From assembly GCA_017650905.1 (NCBI GenBank), contig JAGCDZ010000051.1, positions 1 through 59,979 of the forward strand: DNA of 59,979 nt, given 5' to 3'. The position numbers and the translations under genes were made by a program. Shown in pieces: positions 56,865 through 59,979 of this stretch. Numbering within the stretch: position 1 is the first letter of the stretch; each line of letters begins with the position of its first letter. Source of the stretch: Prevotella sp. Its GTDB lineage: Bacteria > Bacteroidota > Bacteroidia > Bacteroidales > Bacteroidaceae. A model generated the notes under the pieces. The model worked only from the letters and a program-made list of their open reading frames with translations, did not search any database and was not told where the DNA came from.

Positions 56865-58244
56865 ATGAAGAAATTATTAGTCTATATGTCCGCAGCCCTG
56901 CTGCTGTCGAGTTGCGGACTCTATAATAAGTACGAGCGTCCGGAGGTGAAGGCCGATGGCATTGTGCGCGACCCCCTGTCGCTCACCGATACGCTCGCCG
57001 TGAAGGATACCACGTCGTTCGGCAACATGCCTTGGCGCAGTGTCTTTACCGACCCGCAGTTGCAGTCGCTCATCCAGCAGGGTCTCGACAATAACCCTGA
57101 CCTGCTGAATGCAGCCCTCAACGTACACATGGTGAACGAGGCCCTGAAGGTTGCCAAGCTCGCCTTCCTGCCTTCTGTGACCTTCAGTCCGCAGGGAACG
57201 CTCTCGTCGTTCGACGGTGCTGCTGCCACAAAGGCCTATTCGCTGCCCGTGTCCGCCAGCTGGAATGTCGACCTCTTCGGCAACCTGCTCAGCGTGAAGC
57301 GTTCAGCACAGATGCAGCTCATCGCTACGAAGGACTATCAGACGGTGGTCAAGTGTAACATCATCTCTGGCATCGCCAACCTCTATTACACACTGCTGAT
57401 GCTCGACCGTCAGGTGGAGATCATCACCGATATGGAGGGACTGACGAAGGATACCTGGGACAAGATGAAGTTCATGCACGAGAACCGTGTGGGCTATCGC
57501 TCTACCGCCGTGCAGAGTGCTGAGGCTGCCTACTATCAGGTGCAGTCACAGAAAGTGGACCTGCTGCGTCAGATCCGCGAGATCGAGAACTCCCTCTCGC
57601 TGTTGCTCGGACAGCCGGGACAGACCATCAAGCGCGGCACATTCGCCAACCAGAGTCTGCCTCAGACGCTCGCAGCCGGTGTAGGCATCCAGATGCTCAA
57701 CAACCGTGCCGACGTGCATTCTTACGAGATGTCCTTGGCCCAGTGCTTCTACGATGTGGAGACGGCCCGCAGCCGCTTCTATCCGAACATCACCATTACG
57801 GGTACCGCTGCCTTCACCAACAACAATGGCTTGGTGAATCCAGGCAAGTTCTTGCTCTCCGCAGTGGGAAGTCTGGTGCAGCCCATCTTCCAGCACGGAC
57901 AGATCGTAGCCGGTCTGAGAGTGGCTCAGGACAAGTATGAGCAGGCTTTCAACAATTGGCAGAACGCTATCTACAAGGCAGGCAACGAGGTGTCGAACGC
58001 CCTTGTCAGCTACAACTCTTACGCTGAGAAGGCTGAACTCGACGGCAAGCGTGTCAGAGTGCTGACGCAGAATGTCGAGGATACGAAGAAGTTGATGGCA
58101 TCATCCAGCAACACCACCTATCTCGAGGTCATCTCCGCCCAGAGCAGCCTGCTCAATGCCGAGATCAACGAGGTGCAGGATCAGTTCTACAAGATGCAGT
58201 CGGTCGTCAACCTCTATCAGGCCCTCGGCGGCGGCGCGAAGTAA
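56865..58244 (+). CDS. Outer-membrane efflux channel lipoprotein (TolC/OprM family)
   Basis: 459 residues from the ATG at 56865, 1 bp after the pump stop; the frame is open 14 codons further up inside the pump gene. Lipobox LLSSCGLYNKY, the NodT/OprM type. Two repeated helical halves (DPQLQSLIQQGLDNNPDLLNAAL, and LNNRADVHSYEMSLAQCFYDVETARSRFYPNITITG) are the OEP family pattern. Third gene of the operon; completes a tripartite efflux pump. Confidence 0.93.
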   Translation: MKKLLVYMSAALLLSSCGLYNKYERPEVKADGIVRDPLSLTDTLAVKDTTSFGNMPWRSVFTDPQLQSLIQQGLDNNPDLLNAALNVHMVNEALKVAKLAFLPSVTFSPQGTLSSFDGAAATKAYSLPVSASWNVDLFGNLLSVKRSAQMQLIATKDYQTVVKCNIISGIANLYYTLLMLDRQVEIITDMEGLTKDTWDKMKFMHENRVGYRSTAVQSAEAAYYQVQSQKVDLLRQIREIENSLSLLLGQPGQTIKRGTFANQSLPQTLAAGVGIQMLNNRADVHSYEMSLAQCFYDVETARSRFYPNITITGTAAFTNNNGLVNPGKFLLSAVGSLVQPIFQHGQIVAGLRVAQDKYEQAFNNWQNAIYKAGNEVSNALVSYNSYAEKAELDGKRVRVLTQNVEDTKKLMASSSNTTYLEVISAQSSLLNAEINEVQDQFYKMQSVVNLYQALGGGAK

Positions 58245-58269
58245 CAGAGTAAGGAAATGAATATATTTA

Positions 58270-58388
58270 GAAACGAATTCACCTGATTATAATTAATTTG
58301 GACCACGAATTTTTCTAATTATTTTATGAAGAAATAGAATTAAGATAATTTGTGGATAAAATCAAGGTCAATTAGGATCATTCGTTTC
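58270..58388 (+). repeat. Dispersed intergenic repeat, copy 2 (upstream of lpxA-like gene)
   Basis: 119 bp from GAAACGAATTC to GATCATTCGTTTC, homologous along its whole length to 36508-36623. It lies 18 nt before the ATG at 58407, the same spacing as copy 1. Confidence 0.75.
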
Positions 58389-58406
58389 AAAAGAAAAAAA
58401 TAGAGT

Positions 58407-59186
58407 ATGGCAAGTGAAATTAGTCCCAAAGCTGAGATAAGCCCAAAGGCGAAAATCGGCAACAACTGTAAGATATTCCCCTTCGTCTATATCGAGGACG
58501 ATGTAGAGATAGGCGACAACTGTATCATCTTCCCCTTCGTCTCTATCTGCGACGGCTCGCGCATCGGTAAGAACAACAAGATCCACCAGGGCTCCGTCAT
58601 CGCTGCTCTGCCACAGGACTTCAATTTCCGTGGCGCCAAGTCGTATGTGGAGATTGGCGACAACAATGTCATCCGCGAGAATGTCGTCATCAACCGTGGT
58701 ACCAACCAGGGTGGTGTGACCAAGATTGGTAACGGCAACTTCCTTCTGGAGGGTGCCCACGTCAGTCACGACACCGTCATTGGCGACCACTGCGTGCTTG
58801 GCTATGGTGTGAAGATTGCGGGCGATTGTGAGATCCACAATGGCGCCATCTTCTCCAGCTCCGTCGTTCAGAATGCCAACACCCGCGTAGGCCGTCTGGC
58901 GATGGTACAGGCCGGCACCTCCTTCTCGCAGGATATTCCCCCGTTCGTTGTGGCAGGTGGCAAACCCGTCGAGTACAGCGGTCCCAACACCACCATGATG
59001 GACAATGCCGGTATCGACGAGAAGGTTCAGAAGCACATCGCCAATGCCTATCGTCTGCTCTTCCACGGAAAGACGAGCGTCTTCGATGTGATCAACCAGA
59101 TCAAGGAGCAGGTGCCCGACAGTCCTGAGATACAGACGATTCTTGAGTTCCTCGGGTCTTCGAAACGAGGCATCATGACGAAATAA
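58407..59186 (+). CDS. lpxA: Stand-alone LpxA-type acyl-ACP-UDP-GlcNAc O-acyltransferase
   Basis: 259 residues, left-handed beta-helix of hexapeptide repeats (ISPKAKIGNNCKIFPFVYIEDD, VEIGDNNVIRENVVINRGT), and a helical C-terminus. His121 in LEGAHVSHDTVIGDHC matches catalytic His125 of E. coli LpxA, so it may start lipid A synthesis. Many Bacteroidales also have lpxA in an lpxD-lpxC/fabZ-lpxA cluster; a stand-alone gene like this could be a second paralog. Neighbours do not help: the RND operon is upstream and the smalltalk gene downstream. A strong terminator follows. Confidence 0.85.
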   Translation: MASEISPKAEISPKAKIGNNCKIFPFVYIEDDVEIGDNCIIFPFVSICDGSRIGKNNKIHQGSVIAALPQDFNFRGAKSYVEIGDNNVIRENVVINRGTNQGGVTKIGNGNFLLEGAHVSHDTVIGDHCVLGYGVKIAGDCEIHNGAIFSSSVVQNANTRVGRLAMVQAGTSFSQDIPPFVVAGGKPVEYSGPNTTMMDNAGIDEKVQKHIANAYRLLFHGKTSVFDVINQIKEQVPDSPEIQTILEFLGSSKRGIMTK

Positions 59187-59189
59187 CTT

Positions 59190-59227
59190 AAAAAATCCCC
59201 GCTCAATCCCGAGTGGGGATTTTTTTA
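59190..59227 (+). terminator. Rho-independent terminator after lpxA-like gene
   Basis: AATCCCCGCTC / GAGTGGGGATT (11 pairs including one G-T) around AATCCC, flanked by A- and T-runs, so it can also work on the minus strand for the smalltalk gene. Confidence 0.85.
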
Positions 59228-59264
59228 TTCACGATCAGCGCACAAGCGCACTGTTCACTATTCA

Positions 59265-59372
59265 TCAGAATGGCCCGTAGCCCATGCAGCTCGTGGTTGT
59301 GATGGCTGTCAGGAAGGCCGTGAGTGCAGCTACTACTACCTTCACCGCAATCTCAATCACTCTCTTTTTCAT
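59265..59372 (-). CDS. Smalltalk protein
   Basis: 35 residues, starting MKKRVIEIAVKVVVAALTAF and ending TTTSCMGYGPF. A basic start, one hydrophobic helix and a lipobox-like TSC near the end are the features of the tiny 'smalltalk' family of Bacteroidales. Known members sit next to HU-like DNA-binding protein genes, often with an N-acetylmuramoyl-L-alanine amidase; here the HU-like candidate is directly upstream and no amidase is in view. Function is unknown. Confidence 0.78.
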   Translation of the reverse strand: MKKRVIEIAVKVVVAALTAFLTAITTTSCMGYGPF

Positions 59373-59412
59373 AGTCATTTACTTTTTACGTCCGAATCTC
59401 TAGTGGCGTTGG

Positions 59413-59484
59413 AGTGACACATGGGGACTGTCCCTGCTGTGGGCAGCTTGCGGAGTACAGAGGGACTGTCCCATGTGTGTCACT
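59413..59484. repeat. REP-like long hairpin
   Basis: AGTGACACATGGGGACTGTC (59413 on) and its near-inverse ending GTCCCATGTGTGTCACT (59484) form a ~22-bp imperfect stem around a 27-nt loop. GGGACTGTCCC is itself a palindrome. It resembles repetitive extragenic palindromes linked to RAYT-type transposases. Confidence 0.7.
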
Positions 59485-59494
59485 TAGATGACGT

Positions 59495-59979
59495 CTAATC
59501 CTTATCGAAGCCGTCGTCACCCTCAGCCGTGCCGGTATTAATCAGCAGCGTACTGGCCTGTGCGGGCATCGCGAAGTTGCCGGTATACACACCACCGCTT
59601 TCAGCGAGCTCCACCTCCGAGCCGTTCAGCGTTGCCGTAGGCGTCTGACCCTCGGCTGGCGTGATGCTGATCTCCACCTCGTCATCCTCGCTCAGCTCTG
59701 CGCCAGAGGTCACAGCATTGCCATCGTGGTTGATGGTTGCGGAGCCGCTACCGCTAGTGCTGATCGTCAGCGCGAAGCCAGTAGGCTGATTCTGCTCACC
59801 ACCCTGTGAACCGCCCTGATTCTGGGAGCCACCGTTCTCAGTACCATTTTCAGTACCATTCTCAGTACCATTCTCGTCGCCCTCGGGATCCTCGATGGTG
59901 CCGTCGTCGGCAGAGGTCACACGCTTCACAACGTCGCCGTTGCGGTCGTAACAAGTGATCTGGATAGAGGCGTTGGCCA
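59495..59979 (-). CDS. Probable HU-like DNA-binding protein, C-terminal part (runs off the window)
   Basis: 161 codons of an ORF that continues beyond the right edge. The first visible residues, ANASIQITCYDRNGDVVKR, resemble the end of the Bacteroidales HU/IHF-like domain proteins that accompany smalltalk genes. Then come a Gly/Glu/Asn/Gln-rich linker with (GTEN)n repeats and an Ig-like C-terminal domain (FALTISTSGSGSATI, VEISITPAEGQTPTATLNG). The DNA-binding domain itself, if present, lies outside the window, so the call rests on partial similarity and the neighbour. Confidence 0.45.
   Translation of the reverse strand, partial: ANASIQITCYDRNGDVVKRVTSADDGTIEDPEGDENGTENGTENGTENGGSQNQGGSQGGEQNQPTGFALTISTSGSGSATINHDGNAVTSGAELSEDDEVEISITPAEGQTPTATLNGSEVELAESGGVYTGNFAMPAQASTLLINTGTAEGDDGFDKD
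59831..59878. repeat. 12-bp tandem repeat in the HU-like gene
   Basis: Four units of about 12 bp (ACCATTCTCAGT type) encode the repeated Gly-Thr-Glu-Asn linker. In-frame gain or loss would vary linker length. Confidence 0.7.

Overview
The window looks like a chromosomal segment of a Bacteroidales bacterium, most probably Prevotellaceae. The signs are Bacteroidota-type promoters (TTTG-N20-TAnnTTTG) in front of many genes with no Shine-Dalgarno motif, type IX secretion regulators (PorX and a PorW/SprE-like TPR lipoprotein), BspA-like leucine-rich-repeat surface proteins, DUF4834, DUF1599 and BT_3928-type proteins, and a 35-residue 'smalltalk' gene. One tRNA (Pro, GGG) is present. I saw no rRNA and no CRISPR array.

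Layout. 1-3421: a broken M15 peptidase at the edge, a large lipoprotein with a possible pore-forming-toxin fold, and a BACON lipoprotein. 3429-20321: mostly core genes. These are tadA and birA (divergent), pyrH, a psd-pssA-DUF4834 operon, dnaE (divergent from psd), trxA with a small partner, a minus-strand run aroA / small membrane protein / porW / porX / tsaE, tRNA-Pro, and a PreA-type dihydropyrimidine dehydrogenase. 20331-21077: gene-free, with a large inverted repeat. 21078-27561: a three-gene export cluster (thioredoxin-fold protein, BspA-like LRR protein with a C-terminal tail, CotH kinase). 27600-34878: a long minus-strand run (carboxylesterase, B3/4 protein, membrane protein, folE, SPOR protein, a fused DoxX-TpiA ORF, DUF1599, lipoprotein). 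34981-39931: cca, then an alpha-N-acetylglucosaminidase directly followed by a membrane acetyltransferase. These two resemble consecutive enzymes of human lysosomal heparan sulfate breakdown.

39932-52190 is an accessory island with many broken genes. It holds a HipBST toxin-antitoxin locus whose kinase gene has lost its 5' part, an IS982-type element, a KilA-N fragment, a transmembrane Ser/Thr kinase tail-to-tail with an HTH-like protein gene, a divergent ATPase, a gene-free stretch that looks like a structured RNA with its own promoter, and secreted proteins interleaved with gene debris. A 25-bp element sits just upstream of three start codons there, each opening a signal-peptide sequence.

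52394-58244 is an RND efflux operon (adaptor, pump, outer-membrane factor). A perfect palindrome lies just upstream of its -7 element and a hairpin lies in its leader. The right edge has a stand-alone LpxA-type acyltransferase, the smalltalk gene, a REP-like hairpin, and the C-terminal part of a probable HU-like DNA-binding protein that runs off the window.

All calls are from reading translations and DNA patterns by eye. No database search was possible, so family names are recognition from motifs, and promoter and RNA-structure calls are predictions.
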